This document shows, piece after piece, positions 19,245 through 29,515 of a DNA stretch of 64,000 bases. The stretch's first letter is position 1. Each line of letters starts with the position of its first letter. Below the pieces are notes generated by a model. The model was not told where the DNA came from. It searched no databases and saw only the letters and a list, made by a program, of their open reading frames with translations. A program made the translations under genes and the position numbers. Origin of the DNA: Octadecabacter antarcticus 307 (lineage in GTDB: Bacteria; Pseudomonadota; Alphaproteobacteria; Rhodobacterales; Rhodobacteraceae); assembly GCF_000155675.2 (NCBI RefSeq), contig NC_020911.1, forward strand, positions 1,602,501 through 1,666,500. Direction: 5' to 3'.

Positions 19245-19808
19245 CTAAAGCATGTCGCGTGGCTGGGCTACGAGGCCAAAGGCGCGTGCGGTTCGCAAGG
19301 TCAGCGTCTTTGTGTGCACGTCGTCTTGGGCGGTTTGGAACCGTTCAATCGCAGTTGCGGTGCGCCTGTCAACGCGGCCATTGATGGCACCATTGTAGTA
19401 ACCACGCGCGATCAGGGCACGTTGAACTGACGCGATAAATTGTGGGGTCATGATGGTGGCGCAAGGGGTTTCAAATTCAACTTCGCGGCGTTCGCGCAGG
19501 ATTTGTTGCCGTGTCACGGTGCGAAAGGCGGCAGGGGATTGCACGGTGCCATCGCTGCGCACGGATGCGGGTTGCACCATGACTTGTTCGGTGACGGTTT
19601 CAATAATCGCGGGTGTGGTTGCGCGGGCAAAACAGGTGCCTTGCGCGGTGTCCACCGTTGCGGGATCGGCCAGCGGACCGATGGGATCACCGCCCGCGCG
19701 CATCACTTGCGGCGCGTCCATGCACGCCGTCAAAATGATCAACCCGACCCCTAACAAAAGGGGGGCTGCCAGCGCGCCGTTCGTGGTGCGTTTGCTCGGT
19801 ATCGTCAT
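19245..19808 (-). CDS. Peptidoglycan-binding-domain lipoprotein
   Basis: About 187 residues. The ATG at 19808 has a GAGGATGAG site; the longer frame from 19943 is rejected. The N-terminus has a basic stretch, a hydrophobic helix (GALAAPLLLGVGLIILTACM) and a lipobox LTAC, so it should be lipidated at that cysteine. The C-terminal part (FIASVQRALIARGYYNGAIN then GRVDRRTATAIERFQ) is a PG_binding_1 domain. Probably anchored in the outer membrane and contacting the cell wall. Middle segment unassigned. Confidence 0.8.
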   Translation of the reverse strand: MTIPSKRTTNGALAAPLLLGVGLIILTACMDAPQVMRAGGDPIGPLADPATVDTAQGTCFARATTPAIIETVTEQVMVQPASVRSDGTVQSPAAFRTVTRQQILRERREVEFETPCATIMTPQFIASVQRALIARGYYNGAINGRVDRRTATAIERFQTAQDDVHTKTLTLRTARAFGLVAQPRDML

Positions 19809-20010
19809 CTGCTCATCCTCGGGCTCTGATGGCCCGTTTGTTAGCATTTCATACCGCACGCGGGGGCACAGACAAAGCCTGCATCGGGGGTGTCGGCGAA
19901 ATCGGGTGCCAATGGTGTCGTTTGCGTGCCACGTTTGATGCATTTAGGGGCGCAAAAGGGGTGGCAGGGCCGCGTGACCCGCCCTATCTAACTGACAACA
20001 GTTTTTTTGA

Positions 20011-20349
<339 letters not shown>

Positions 20350-20350
20350 C

Positions 20351-21124
20351 GTGGCGAGAGCGCCGCGCCAGACGTTGCAGGCGTTGCGAGGTCTTGCGCG
20401 CGGCGCAGGGCCGGCAGTGTGTTTGGGGTTGGCGGGGGCTGCATGGGCCGATGTGATTATCGATGAAGTTGTGGGGGCGGGATTTCGGGGTGAGACAGAT
20501 GCGTATCATCACTGTATCTTGGGCGATTGTATCGAGTGGTCGGCGTTGGAGATTGTCGGGCGAGCGCCAGATGGGACCCAGACATCGCGGGTCTTTGAGG
20601 CTGGTGCGGGATTTGTGTTTGAGGACACGGGCGTGCGGTTTTGGGATGTCACGGGCGATGGCCAGTTTGAAGTTGTGGTGATCCTGACAAGCCTGACAAG
20701 CCTGACGTTGGGCGCATCCTTGGCCGTCTATAATGCCGAGGGCTTGATCGCGCAGACGCCCCATATCGGCCAGACACAGCGCTGGTTGGCCCCAGTGGGC
20801 GCGGCGGATTTTGATGGTGACGGGCGCATTGAAGTGGCGTTCGTGGATCGTCCGCATCTGGCCAAGACATTGCGGGTGTTCGAATGGGACGGGGCTGGAT
20901 TGGTTCTGGACGCAGAGCTGGCTGGTTTGACCAATCATCGCATTGGGGAGAATTTTATTTCAAGCGGTGTGCGCGCGTGCGGTGCGGGACCGGAGATGGT
21001 CACCGCGGATGCCGATTGGTCGGAACTGATGGTGACGCGGATGGACGGTGGGACCTTGGCTGCGCGGTCTTTGGGGGCCTATTCGCCTGAGCGGTTGGCG
21101 GCGGCGTTGGATTGTGGGCTTTAG
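20351..21124 (+). CDS. Secreted FG-GAP/VCBS-like repeat protein
   Basis: 257 residues from a GTG at 20351, directly behind the ferredoxin gene. A signal peptide is likely (PAVCLGLAGAAWA then DVIIDEVVGAGF). Asp-rich beta-propeller-like motifs occur at VRFWDVTGDGQFEVVVIL and GAADFDGDGRIEVAFVDR, typical of FG-GAP/VCBS calcium-binding repeats. Two cysteines (CILGDC) and a late pair may form disulfides. No enzymatic motif is seen; role unknown. Confidence 0.72.
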   Translation: MARAPRQTLQALRGLARGAGPAVCLGLAGAAWADVIIDEVVGAGFRGETDAYHHCILGDCIEWSALEIVGRAPDGTQTSRVFEAGAGFVFEDTGVRFWDVTGDGQFEVVVILTSLTSLTLGASLAVYNAEGLIAQTPHIGQTQRWLAPVGAADFDGDGRIEVAFVDRPHLAKTLRVFEWDGAGLVLDAELAGLTNHRIGENFISSGVRACGAGPEMVTADADWSELMVTRMDGGTLAARSLGAYSPERLAAALDCGL

Positions 21125-21126
21125 AG

Positions 21127-21158
21127 CTAGGTATTTCAGAACCAAAGAAGCCGTTAAG
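21127..21158 (+). repeat. Copy of the dispersed intergenic repeat
   Basis: GGTATTTCAGAACCAAAGAA followed by GCCGTTAAG, nearly the same as the copy at 2477. It lies between two convergent genes and runs into the last codons of cobS. Confidence 0.5.
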
Positions 21159-21930
21159 AAAACAGGGCTGCGAGGGTCAGCAGCATTGAGATTTCATTGA
21201 TTTGTTGTGTTGCCCCGAGGATGTCGCCGGTTTGACCTTCGATTTTGGCCTTTGCTATCGCGGCGCAGGTTAGGGTCGCGAGCAGAGCGCTGGCAAGGAG
21301 CCAGAGACCGCTGCTGTGCAGCAGTATCATGCAGGCGAAAGTGGCGATTGCGATCGCGATGAGGGATGTCGTCGTATCTGGGCGCCCGACTGACTGGCTG
21401 AGTCCTTCGTCGCGCGCGTGGGGCAGGCCGGCCATGACAGGGACCATGGCCGCGCGGCTGAGCATGGCGATTGCGAGGACGCCAGGCCAGAGGGCACCAT
21501 GGTCAATGATAAGTGTGAGGGCCTGCCAGCGCAGACCGAGGCCCAAGGTCAGAGCCAGCACACCGTAGACCCCAGTGTGGCTGTCTTTCATGATTTTCAG
21601 ACGATGGTTCTTGTCCCAGCCGCCCCAAAGACCGTCGGCGGTATCGGCCAACCCGTCTTCGTGCATCGCGCCTGTGATGATTACGAGGGCTGCGAGGCTG
21701 AGACCCGCGGCGAGGCCGTTTGGCAGGCCCAGCCACAGGGCGATTTGGCCGATGGCACAGGCGAGCGCGCCAAGGATCATACCCGCGAACGGGTAGGCCC
21801 ATGCCGATGCAGCACCACGTGCGGTTGCGCGGTCGGTGTCGATGCGCACGGGCAAGCGACTGAGTATTCCCAGTGCTGCGGCGATGTCCCAAGGTGCGGC
21901 AAATTGTAATTTGTCGGTGTTGTGGGCCAT
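21154..21930 (-). CDS. cobS: Adenosylcobinamide-GDP ribazoletransferase
   Basis: Last step of cobalamin assembly: joins adenosylcobinamide-GDP with alpha-ribazole (phosphate) in the inner membrane. 258 residues from ATG 21930 ([20 protein letters not shown]). The signature [20 protein letters not shown] and several hydrophobic helices identify CobS/CobV. The longer open frame to 22230 overlaps cobT and is rejected. Divergent from cobT with a 76-bp shared promoter region. Confidence 0.93.
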   Translation of the reverse strand: MAHNTDKLQFAAPWDIAAALGILSRLPVRIDTDRATARGAASAWAYPFAGMILGALACAIGQIALWLGLPNGLAAGLSLAALVIITGAMHEDGLADTADGLWGGWDKNHRLKIMKDSHTGVYGVLALTLGLGLRWQALTLIIDHGALWPGVLAIAMLSRAAMVPVMAGLPHARDEGLSQSVGRPDTTTSLIAIAIATFACMILLHSSGLWLLASALLATLTCAAIAKAKIEGQTGDILGATQQINEISMLLTLAALFS

Positions 21931-22006
21931 CGCATCGCTTCCTGTCTGGTCATTTCCGCCCCAGTGGGTAGAGAATGCACGAAATGTTTGCAATGAGGCC
22001 TTTGTT

Positions 22007-23017
22007 ATGACCGCACCCTTCGTCACTTTGAATGAGTTCCGCGCAACGCTAGAGGCTGCGACGGGTCCTGATATGGAATCCATCGCGGGGGCTAAGGATC
22101 GCAACGGCCAGCTGACCAAGCCGCCTGGTGCCTTGGGGCGGCTGGAGGAGTTGGCGATTTGGTATGCAAGCTGGCGAGACACGGATCGCCCCAGCATCAA
22201 AAGCCCACAGATTATTGTTTTTGCGGGCAATCATGGCGTTTGCGCGCAGGGTGTGTCGGCGTTTCCATCCGAAGTGACGGCGCAGATGGTGAGCAATTTC
22301 GAACATGGCGGCGCGGCGATCAACCAGTTGGCCAAAACCTTTGGTGCGACGCTGAATGTGCATGCGCTTGAACTGGAGATGCCGACGCAGGACTTCACGA
22401 CCGCCCCCGCGATGAGCCAGGCAGAAGTGGTGATTGCACTGATGGCTGGTTGGAATGCGGTCGATCCAAAGGCGGATTTGCTGGTCACGGGCGAAATGGG
22501 CATTGGCAACACAACGTCAGCGGCAGCCGTTGCGGCGGCTGTACTGGGCGGGTCGGCGGCTGAATGGACAGGGCGCGGCACCGGTGTGGATGACGACGGG
22601 CTGGCGCGAAAGACGGATGTGGTTGCGCGCGGATTGGCGTTGCATGACGCGTCCGATCCGCTAGAGGCGCTGCGCTGTTTGGGTGGGCGCGAATTGGCGG
22701 CGATGGCGGGCGCGATTGGGGCGGCGCGCCATTTCCGTATTCCTGTGATTTTGGATGGGTTTATCTGCTGCGCGGCGGCGGCGGCGCTGGAAAAGGCCGT
22801 TTCGGGGTCATTGGATCACACGGTTGCTGGGCATTTGAGCGCTGAGGGGGCCCATGACAAGTTGCTGGAGGCTTTGGGGAAACAGCCAATTTTGTCGCTG
22901 GGTTTACGGCTTGGTGAAGGGTCCGGCGGGGCATTGGCGATTGGTGTTATGCAGGCGGCAGTTGCGTGTCATTCCGGCATGGCGACATTTGCAGAAGCGG
23001 GCGTTGCGGCGGGTTAG
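22007..23017 (+). CDS. cobT: Nicotinate-nucleotide--dimethylbenzimidazole phosphoribosyltransferase
   Basis: Makes alpha-ribazole phosphate for the lower ligand of vitamin B12. 336 residues from ATG 22007. Motifs include [69 protein letters not shown], and the C-terminal [15 protein letters not shown]. It works directly before CobS, its divergent neighbour. No cobalamin riboswitch is seen in the 76-bp spacer, which is too short for one. Confidence 0.95.
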   Translation: MTAPFVTLNEFRATLEAATGPDMESIAGAKDRNGQLTKPPGALGRLEELAIWYASWRDTDRPSIKSPQIIVFAGNHGVCAQGVSAFPSEVTAQMVSNFEHGGAAINQLAKTFGATLNVHALELEMPTQDFTTAPAMSQAEVVIALMAGWNAVDPKADLLVTGEMGIGNTTSAAAVAAAVLGGSAAEWTGRGTGVDDDGLARKTDVVARGLALHDASDPLEALRCLGGRELAAMAGAIGAARHFRIPVILDGFICCAAAAALEKAVSGSLDHTVAGHLSAEGAHDKLLEALGKQPILSLGLRLGEGSGGALAIGVMQAAVACHSGMATFAEAGVAAG

Positions 23018-23111
23018 GGGTGCGGCTGGGCAAGGTTCAGAGGCCGCTGGCGCCATTGCTGCCCCCGTCCAGCGTCGTCCCTTGGGCATGAGCCAATGGC
23101 GCACAATGAAC

Positions 23112-23139
23112 GGCCCCCTAGGATACTTTTGAGACAAAG
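23112..23139 (+). repeat. Copy of the dispersed intergenic repeat
   Basis: CCCCCTAGGATACTTTTGAG then ACAAAGGC in the 163-bp gap between the convergent cobT and antiporter genes. Same motif class as 31092 and 61428. Confidence 0.5.
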
Positions 23140-23180
23140 GCTGGGGCAGAGTACGGGGCACAGAAAACAGGACGTGGCGG

Positions 23181-25088
23181 TTAGGGTTTGACGGCGGTCT
23201 TTGGCTTTAGCGTGTCGCCGCGACGGGTGGCTTCGCGTTCAGCCTCGTCCAAGGTTTCGGTTAGTGCGCTTTCGAGGTCACGATCGGCGGCTTTGGCACG
23301 TTCAATGTAAGCCTTGTTTTTGGCGATGGGGACGTTTGGGTCCCAAACTTTGGCCAAATCGCGCAAGGTGGCGCGGTCGTGGTGGTAGTACGACATCTCG
23401 GCCTCGGAGGCTTCGTATTCGGATAGGCCAAGATTTTCGAGCACATATCGACCCGCACGTAGTGAGCTGTCGAACAATTCGCGCACGATGTCATTGGCCC
23501 CGGCCGCATAAAGTTCATAGACATGCACGCTATCACGTGCACGCGCGATAATATGCAGGTCCGGCCGGTGGCCGCGGGCATATTTGACCAGCGTTACAGC
23601 GGCGTCTTTGTTGTCCAATGCGACAACCAGCACAGAGGCGTCATCCAATCCGGCGGCATGCAGAATGTCGGGGCGGGTCGGGTCGCCAAAGAAGCCTTTG
23701 AACCCAAACGTGCGCATCAGCTGCACGGTTTTGAGATTATTATCGAGAACCACGGTACTGAAACCGCTCGACTGCACGAGGCGGTTCACCACCTGCCCAA
23801 AGCGGCCAATGCCCGCGATAATGACAGTGCCTTTTTCGTCGATTTCGTCTTCGGGATGCTCCGCATCTTCGACTTTTATGCGGCGCGACACCACGTCATA
23901 GACGATGAACAATAGGGGCGTGATCATCATTGATAGGGCCACAACCAGCAACAAGTCTGCACCCAGTATTGGGCCAAGCACGTTTTGTTGTAGCGAAAAC
24001 GCGATCAACACGAAGCCGAATTCGCCGGCTTGCGCGAGGCCGAGGGTGAACAGCCAGCGTGCGCGGCCTTTGATGTTGAACACGCGCGCCAGAAAATATA
24101 GAACGCAGCCTTTGATCACCATCACCGCCAATGTCAGCCCAATGATACGGGCCGGTTTGGCGAACAGAACGCCAAAGTCGATGCCTGCCCCAACGGTGAT
24201 AAAGAACAGCCCGAGCAGCAGCCCCTTGAACGGCGCCAGGTCGCTTTCGAGTTCATGGCGGAATTCCGAGTTTGCGAGGACGACGCCTGCAAGGAAGGTG
24301 CCAAGGGCCGCCGACAGCCCGACGAGGCCCATAAGCGTGGCAATAGACACCACGATCAGCAGTGCGAGGGCGGTATACATTTCGCGCAGACGCGCTTGGT
24401 GGATGTAGCGGAATATCGGTTTGGTCAGGAACACGCCGATCAAGATCACTGCGACCACAGCACCGATAGTCACGAGGGTGACACCCCACCCGGGCAGGCC
24501 ATCCACGAGGCTCATGGAATGGTCGGTGGGTTCTTCAATTGGGCCTCGCGCCATGGAGCCGTCCAACTGGACGCGTACGGGCGCGCGCAGGGCCAGCAGC
24601 GGAAGTATCGCCAACATCGGGATGACGGCGATGTCTTGGGTCAGCAACACTGAGAACGTGTTACGCCCACCGCTCGTCTGCATCAGGCCCTTTTCAGAGA
24701 GGGTTTGCAACACGATAGCAGTGGAGGACAGCGCGAATATCATGCCAATCGCGAGGGCAGTTTGCCACGGCTGACCCATCCCCATGAACAAGGCTGTGAT
24801 CAGCAAGGTGGTCAGGCCGATTTGTAATCCCCCCAGCCCGATCAGGCGGTGACGCATGCCCCACAGGGCGCGGGGTTCCAGTTCAAGTCCGATCAGGAAT
24901 AGCATCATCACGACGCCAAATTCCGCGACGTGTTGCAATTCGGCGGCTTCTGCACCGATCAGGGGCGCAATTGCGACGCCTGCCAGCAAATATCCCAACA
25001 CAGATCCAAGGCCGAGGCGTGCTGCCAGCGGCACCGCAATGACAGCAGCGCCGAGGAGGATCGTGGCGAGAAGAAGTGTCTGTTCCAT
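23181..25088 (-). CDS. CPA2-family K+/H+ antiporter, KefB/KefC-like
   Basis: 635 residues. About twelve hydrophobic helices make the Na_H_exchanger domain (residues 1-390, beginning LLLATILLGAAVIAVPLAAR). It is followed by a TrkA-N/RCK domain (GTVIIAGIGRFGQVVNRLVQ, Rossmann GxGxxG) and a charged tail ending KPKTAVKP. This is the glutathione-regulated potassium-efflux layout; KefC closes on glutathione and opens on its conjugates. No KefF/KefG accessory gene is adjacent, so gating by glutathione is inferred only from family. Confidence 0.9.
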   Translation of the reverse strand: MEQTLLLATILLGAAVIAVPLAARLGLGSVLGYLLAGVAIAPLIGAEAAELQHVAEFGVVMMLFLIGLELEPRALWGMRHRLIGLGGLQIGLTTLLITALFMGMGQPWQTALAIGMIFALSSTAIVLQTLSEKGLMQTSGGRNTFSVLLTQDIAVIPMLAILPLLALRAPVRVQLDGSMARGPIEEPTDHSMSLVDGLPGWGVTLVTIGAVVAVILIGVFLTKPIFRYIHQARLREMYTALALLIVVSIATLMGLVGLSAALGTFLAGVVLANSEFRHELESDLAPFKGLLLGLFFITVGAGIDFGVLFAKPARIIGLTLAVMVIKGCVLYFLARVFNIKGRARWLFTLGLAQAGEFGFVLIAFSLQQNVLGPILGADLLLVVALSMMITPLLFIVYDVVSRRIKVEDAEHPEDEIDEKGTVIIAGIGRFGQVVNRLVQSSGFSTVVLDNNLKTVQLMRTFGFKGFFGDPTRPDILHAAGLDDASVLVVALDNKDAAVTLVKYARGHRPDLHIIARARDSVHVYELYAAGANDIVRELFDSSLRAGRYVLENLGLSEYEASEAEMSYYHHDRATLRDLAKVWDPNVPIAKNKAYIERAKAADRDLESALTETLDEAEREATRRGDTLKPKTAVKP

Positions 25089-25139
25089 TACGTGCTATCC
25101 GCGAAAGTTCAAAATTGGAGGTCGCGAAATAATATTTAG

Positions 25140-28100
25140 TTAGCTTGCTACGCGCAGGGTGATTGCGCGGCCTCGCTTTGTGTAATTGAGCGCTTCGGCG
25201 CTGATGGAGGTCACGCTGCCCCCGTCAAGGCGATCCCCGACGGTCACGCGCACGTAACGCCCGTTGCCCATCCGCACTAGTGCGCGGCGATCACCCGAGC
25301 CGCCGTAGATGCCGATCAGGTTGACCTCGCGCAGATTGATGGCGTTATCCAATGTTGCAGCTTGCGCAACGGCGCTACCGGTCGGGCCACTTGGGGTCAC
25401 GGTGCGTGGGGCGACTGCAGCTGCGGCGACTTGTGTGGCGGCGCGTTGTCGCGCGTCGTTGGCCCGCGCGACGATGCGGGCCATGTTGCGCGGCCGCGGA
25501 TCAGGGCGGCTGCTGGCCGGAACGGCCAGTGCAGTTGGATTGACGATCGGGTTGGGACGGTTGTTGGCGGCCAACACGGCTGCGGCAATTTCCGGTGAGA
25601 TTTGCAGACCCGTTGGCGCGGGTTGTACGGCGGCATTTTCGGATATGGGTTCGGGGTCAGGTGTTTGAACTGGTGTTTGGACTGGGGCAAGGCCCACAGG
25701 ACGTGTGCGCGGGCGGAACGCTGTGGCTTGCGCGACGGTTAACGCACCAAGGACGGGGGTGTTTGCGGCGGCAGCCTGTGCGGCAGCCTGTGCGGCGGCG
25801 ATTTCAGCGGCGGCGACAGCGGTCGCAAGAACGGCGGCTGGGCGCGGCAATGGGCGGAGTGTGTCGGCGGTTGGGACCTGCGCGGTTCTAGTGTTCAGCG
25901 CGACAGCGATATCTTGCGTGAGGTTTTCAACATTTCCCTGCGGCGCAACTGTTTCCGAGCGAACAAGCGGCAAATTGGGCGGCGATCCGACGATGACGTT
26001 CAAGCCCTCGGGTGATGTGGTTGGAGGTGGCGTTTCAGGAGGGTCGATTTCGGGTGTTGCCGGATCAATCGCCACAACGCTTGGCGCGGTGATCGTTGAT
26101 GGTGAAATCGTTCCGGGCCGGATGGGTGGCAAAATTGGCGGCGATCCGGCAAGGACCAGAAGGCCATCGCGCGCAAGTAAAGGGGCAGCACCCGACGTAA
26201 GTTCTGCGGCCTCGGGTGCTGCTGCAGCAGGGCGGATGGGTGGTTCGATGGCGGGGCGACCCGCGATCACAATCACGCCTTCGGGCGCATCTTCACGGGG
26301 TGTTGCGTCCTGTGAGATCACGGCAGCGAGTTGATCTTGCGGTGTAATCAAAGGTGCCACGGTCCCAGTTCGCGTAGGCGGGTTAAGCGGCGGGCGACCG
26401 GCGATGACCAAAATACCGTCCGGCGTGATTGCGCCCTGCGGCGTTGCGACAACCAGACCGTTGGCATCATAATCAAAGGTTTGACTTGGTGGCGGTGGGT
26501 CAATCGGGGCGGCGATCAGGGCGTCACCTGCGACGCTGCTGGCCGATGCCAGCGGGCTGGCGGGAACCCGTATCACGGGGCGCGTTGACACTGCGAGCGT
26601 CATCGTATCAAGCGTGCCTGTGCGGGGGATTTGGGGAATGCGCGGGGCCCTTTGCCAAACGCCGGTCGCGGCATAAATGCGGGTTGCTTCCTCGGGGGAC
26701 AGGACCTGTCCGCCAGGTATCAGGTTCGGCATCAAATTCGTAGCCAAAGCATCCGTTGTATCTGCTGATGCGGTCGGTTGCGTGGCATTAGCCGCTTGCG
26801 GTGCGGCCACCTCCGAAACCGATGTTGGAGCTGGAGCCGATGCTGACGTTGCTGTTGGATCCGATGCCATTTGTGTCTCGGTTGATCCAAAGCCGAACCA
26901 GTTGGCGAAGCCGTCCTCAGACAGGGCTGCGACAGCCGCCATGGCGAGCAGGAACAACAGCAGAACCGCTGTCAGGACTAGCCCCAGAAAGCGCGGTTTG
27001 CCACCGACGACGGCTTTGGGCTTGGTTTTCGGCTTTTTGCGCGCGCCAAAGACCGTCAGGCGGGATTTTTCGTTCGGTGTGTCGGGATTGCTGGTTTGCG
27101 CATCAGTCTTCGCCTCTGCATGGGCCATGCGGCGGCTGGCGAACATACCGCCAACTGCGCCACTGACAGTCGACGGCGCACTGCTTTTCTCGTCTGCCGT
27201 GTCAGGTGCATCGCTTTGGTCATTGTCGCCGCCACGATCAGCGCGCGGTACGGGATCAATGCCGAAGGATGCAGCAGAGAGGACAGCGTCGGGCGACAGG
27301 GCTGTTGGCGCATCACCAGTGATTGTGGGGGCCACGTCACTATCGGGCGCTTTGGTCGTGATGGGTGGAACGATTGGCGCGGCATTCGCAGTGTGGCTGG
27401 GCGCCGAAAGTGACGGCATCGGGTCGGTGCTTTTGCCCGTCGGAACGGATAAGGTCGGCACGGAAAGTGACGGTGGTGATTGGTGGCTGAAGGTGGGTTC
27501 TGCGCGTGGGCTTGCGGTCGCGTTGGTTTGGGGGGCGGTTTTTTGTACGGGAGCGGGGCGCCCTTCGTTGCGATCTGCGCGCAGGCGGGATGCGAACATC
27601 GGCGCGTCAGTATCGGCTGCGTCTGTCGTGCTTGGCGCAGTTTTCTGGGGATCAGAATCTGGGTCAGATTCGACGTCTGGCGTGATGTGTGACTGTGCAC
27701 GACCCTCAGCGAATGCTTCGATCATTGGCTCGGTTGCAGACGCGTCGACGGTAGGCTCGGCAAGGTCCGGTTCGAGCGTGGGTGTCGGCGCAAGCTCCAG
27801 CTCATCTGGCACAGTCTCGTCCGGTGACAGGGGCTCGTCTGGTGACAGCGGCGCTGTATCGGGTTCGGCCGCAACCGGGTCAGCCCTGTCGGAAAAATCG
27901 GGGTCTGGTACAACTGGGTCTGGCACATCGGGGATGAAAGCATCCTCGACGCTTGGCTGCGTATCGGGCGTGATGTTGGCCGCAGGCGCGGCGTCAGCCA
28001 GGGTGTCAGTTTCCGGTTCAACGGGGACGTCCGGTTGTGCAGTTGTTATCGCAGCTTCGCCGATGACGATCACTGAATCCTCATCACGTTCAATGGGCTT

Positions 28101-28565
28101 GCCGTCCACACTGCCAAAAAACGCCTCCCCGACATAGGTAAAGGGTTTGGGAACTGCGGCAAAACTAACAGGATTAAATCCGTGTTCGGCGGCAAATTGT
28201 TTCGCTTCGGTCAGGGTTTCTTTGGCGACGGCAGCAACATAAGTGCGCCCGCCACCTTTGGCGTAATCATAGACCAAATCTTGCACCGCGTAGGGCGTGG
28301 CTCCGTGTAATGCCTGGCGAACGTCGTCTTCGCTGGCGCGGGTCGTATCCAGCGCAAGGTATTTTATTTGATCGTTTGGAATTAACAACTTGGTTGAAAT
28401 TCCGGCCGGTTCAAGGATGCCGGCGGCGGCGCGCAGACGATCCAGCGCGCCCGTCAGATCAGCGTCATCCAGCGCAACTTGGCCGACCAAATGCCAACCA
28501 CCCGATACGCGGTGCATCAGGCGCAGACCGTCAAAGGACAATGACAAGGCGAAATTCGATTTCAT
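25140..28565 (-). CDS. Very large proline-rich single-pass envelope protein with PilM-like start and PilP-like end
   Basis: 1141 residues, function not known. Residues 1-150 (MKSNFALSLSFDGLRLMHRV ... TPYAVQDLVYDYAKGGG) resemble the actin-like start of PilM/GspL. Residues 160-510 are Pro/Asp/Ala-rich and cytoplasmic if the helix at about 517-540 (LGLVLTAVLLLFLLAMAAVA) crosses the membrane once. The outer half has four degenerate repeats of the pattern G-x-hVIAGxPPxxPPxRxGT (encoded between about 25955 and 26430). The last 70 residues (LREVNLIGIYGGSGDRRALV, then RMGNGRYVRVTVGDRLDGG) resemble the beta-domain of PilP/GspC. It could tie a cytoplasmic actin-like module to a periplasmic secretion-type module. 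Confidence 0.78.
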   Translation of the reverse strand: MKSNFALSLSFDGLRLMHRVSGGWHLVGQVALDDADLTGALDRLRAAAGILEPAGISTKLLIPNDQIKYLALDTTRASEDDVRQALHGATPYAVQDLVYDYAKGGGRTYVAAVAKETLTEAKQFAAEHGFNPVSFAAVPKPFTYVGEAFFGSVDGKPIERDEDSVIVIGEAAITTAQPDVPVEPETDTLADAAPAANITPDTQPSVEDAFIPDVPDPVVPDPDFSDRADPVAAEPDTAPLSPDEPLSPDETVPDELELAPTPTLEPDLAEPTVDASATEPMIEAFAEGRAQSHITPDVESDPDSDPQKTAPSTTDAADTDAPMFASRLRADRNEGRPAPVQKTAPQTNATASPRAEPTFSHQSPPSLSVPTLSVPTGKSTDPMPSLSAPSHTANAAPIVPPITTKAPDSDVAPTITGDAPTALSPDAVLSAASFGIDPVPRADRGGDNDQSDAPDTADEKSSAPSTVSGAVGGMFASRRMAHAEAKTDAQTSNPDTPNEKSRLTVFGARKKPKTKPKAVVGGKPRFLGLVLTAVLLLFLLAMAAVAALSEDGFANWFGFGSTETQMASDPTATSASAPAPTSVSEVAAPQAANATQPTASADTTDALATNLMPNLIPGGQVLSPEEATRIYAATGVWQRAPRIPQIPRTGTLDTMTLAVSTRPVIRVPASPLASASSVAGDALIAAPIDPPPPSQTFDYDANGLVVATPQGAITPDGILVIAGRPPLNPPTRTGTVAPLITPQDQLAAVISQDATPREDAPEGVIVIAGRPAIEPPIRPAAAAPEAAELTSGAAPLLARDGLLVLAGSPPILPPIRPGTISPSTITAPSVVAIDPATPEIDPPETPPPTTSPEGLNVIVGSPPNLPLVRSETVAPQGNVENLTQDIAVALNTRTAQVPTADTLRPLPRPAAVLATAVAAAEIAAAQAAAQAAAANTPVLGALTVAQATAFRPRTRPVGLAPVQTPVQTPDPEPISENAAVQPAPTGLQISPEIAAAVLAANNRPNPIVNPTALAVPASSRPDPRPRNMARIVARANDARQRAATQVAAAAVAPRTVTPSGPTGSAVAQAATLDNAINLREVNLIGIYGGSGDRRALVRMGNGRYVRVTVGDRLDGGSVTSISAEALNYTKRGRAITLRVAS

Positions 28566-28748
28566 CAGCGTGACTTAGCATCCTCCAGCAGGGCTGAAAA
28601 CTCCCCTTTTTCTTGACCTAGTAAGGTACAGCAGGCTTTCGCTCGCGCCAAGTGAGACTTTTCGTTTCAAAAAATTCAAGGATGGTGGCCAAGGATGGTG
28701 GGTTGGGACACGTCAGATATAATGAAACAGCAGAATAGGAGAACTTTC

Positions 28749-29465
28749 ATGCGTCCCTTTATTGGCTTTGGCTTGTTATCAGTAACCCTTGTGCTTGCCG
28801 CGATGTCCGCGCCTGTGGCCGCGCAAGACCGCACTATCACGGTGACAGGTCGTGGAGAGATCAGTGTTGAGCCGGACATGGCAACGGTCGTCATCGGCGT
28901 GCAGGCGGAGGCTGAAGTTGCCGCGAATGCGCTGGACATTGCGAGTGCGTCTACGGCAGCGATTCTAGCGACGTTGGACGGAGAGGGCATTGCGGTCGAG
29001 GATATTCGCAGTGGCGCGATCCGGCTGAACCCGCGTTATTCGCAAAGCGCGCTGAGTTCGGGGACGCAGATCACCGGTTATCAAGCGATCAATTCTGTCG
29101 AAGTGAAGGTGACGGATTTGGTGCGTTTAGGCGGCTTGTTGGCCGCGGTTGTCGGGGACGCTGCGAACCGATTGGACGGTGTGCAATTTGGCCTGATTGA
29201 TCCGGCGGTGGCAACGGACGAGGCGCGAAAGCGTGCGGTGGCCGAAGGCGCGCGGCTGGCGCAGCTTTATGGGGACGCGGCGGGCGTTTCGTTGGGTGAA
29301 TTGATGATGCTGACTGAGGGTGGCAGCGGCGGTTATCGCATGGTTGAAGTGTCGCCCGTCGTTGCGATGGACATGTCTTCTTCGCCGCAATATGACGTGC
29401 CGTTTGCGGCTGGAAAAATCGAAATGAACGCTTCAATCACGCTGGTTTACGCGATCGCTGAGTAG
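28749..29465 (+). CDS. SIMPL domain (DUF541) periplasmic protein
   Basis: 238 residues from ATG 28749, which has an AGGAG site. A signal peptide is clear (GFGLLSVTLVLAAMSAPVAA then QDRTI). The body (ITVTGRGEISVEPDMATVVI, LNPRYSQSALSSGTQITGYQ, LVRLGGLLAAVVGDAANRLD) is the SIMPL domain, secreted proteins linked to oxidative stress and multimeric channel-like shells. Alone in its transcript, ending at a strong hairpin. Confidence 0.88.
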   Translation: MRPFIGFGLLSVTLVLAAMSAPVAAQDRTITVTGRGEISVEPDMATVVIGVQAEAEVAANALDIASASTAAILATLDGEGIAVEDIRSGAIRLNPRYSQSALSSGTQITGYQAINSVEVKVTDLVRLGGLLAAVVGDAANRLDGVQFGLIDPAVATDEARKRAVAEGARLAQLYGDAAGVSLGELMMLTEGGSGGYRMVEVSPVVAMDMSSSPQYDVPFAAGKIEMNASITLVYAIAE

Positions 29466-29475
29466 ACTAAGAAAT

Positions 29476-29500
29476 GGGGCGCCGCGATGCGCGACGCCCC
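29476..29500. terminator. Bidirectional terminator hairpin between SIMPL gene and metY
   Basis: Arms GGGGCG and CGCCCC with further inner pairing (CGCG/CGCG) around a short loop. It lies between two convergent stop codons and could end both transcripts. Confidence 0.7.
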
Positions 29501-29515
29501 GTTGTTCGAAATTAT

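Noticed and set aside
21931..22006. Cobalamin riboswitch between cobS and cobT
   Set aside because: The spacer is 76 bp, too short for the fold of about 200 nt, and no B12-box is seen.
26677..28137. 486-codon open frame on the + strand
   Set aside because: It is antisense to the 1141-residue protein gene, follows its GC-rich codon pattern in mirror, and has no recognisable domains.
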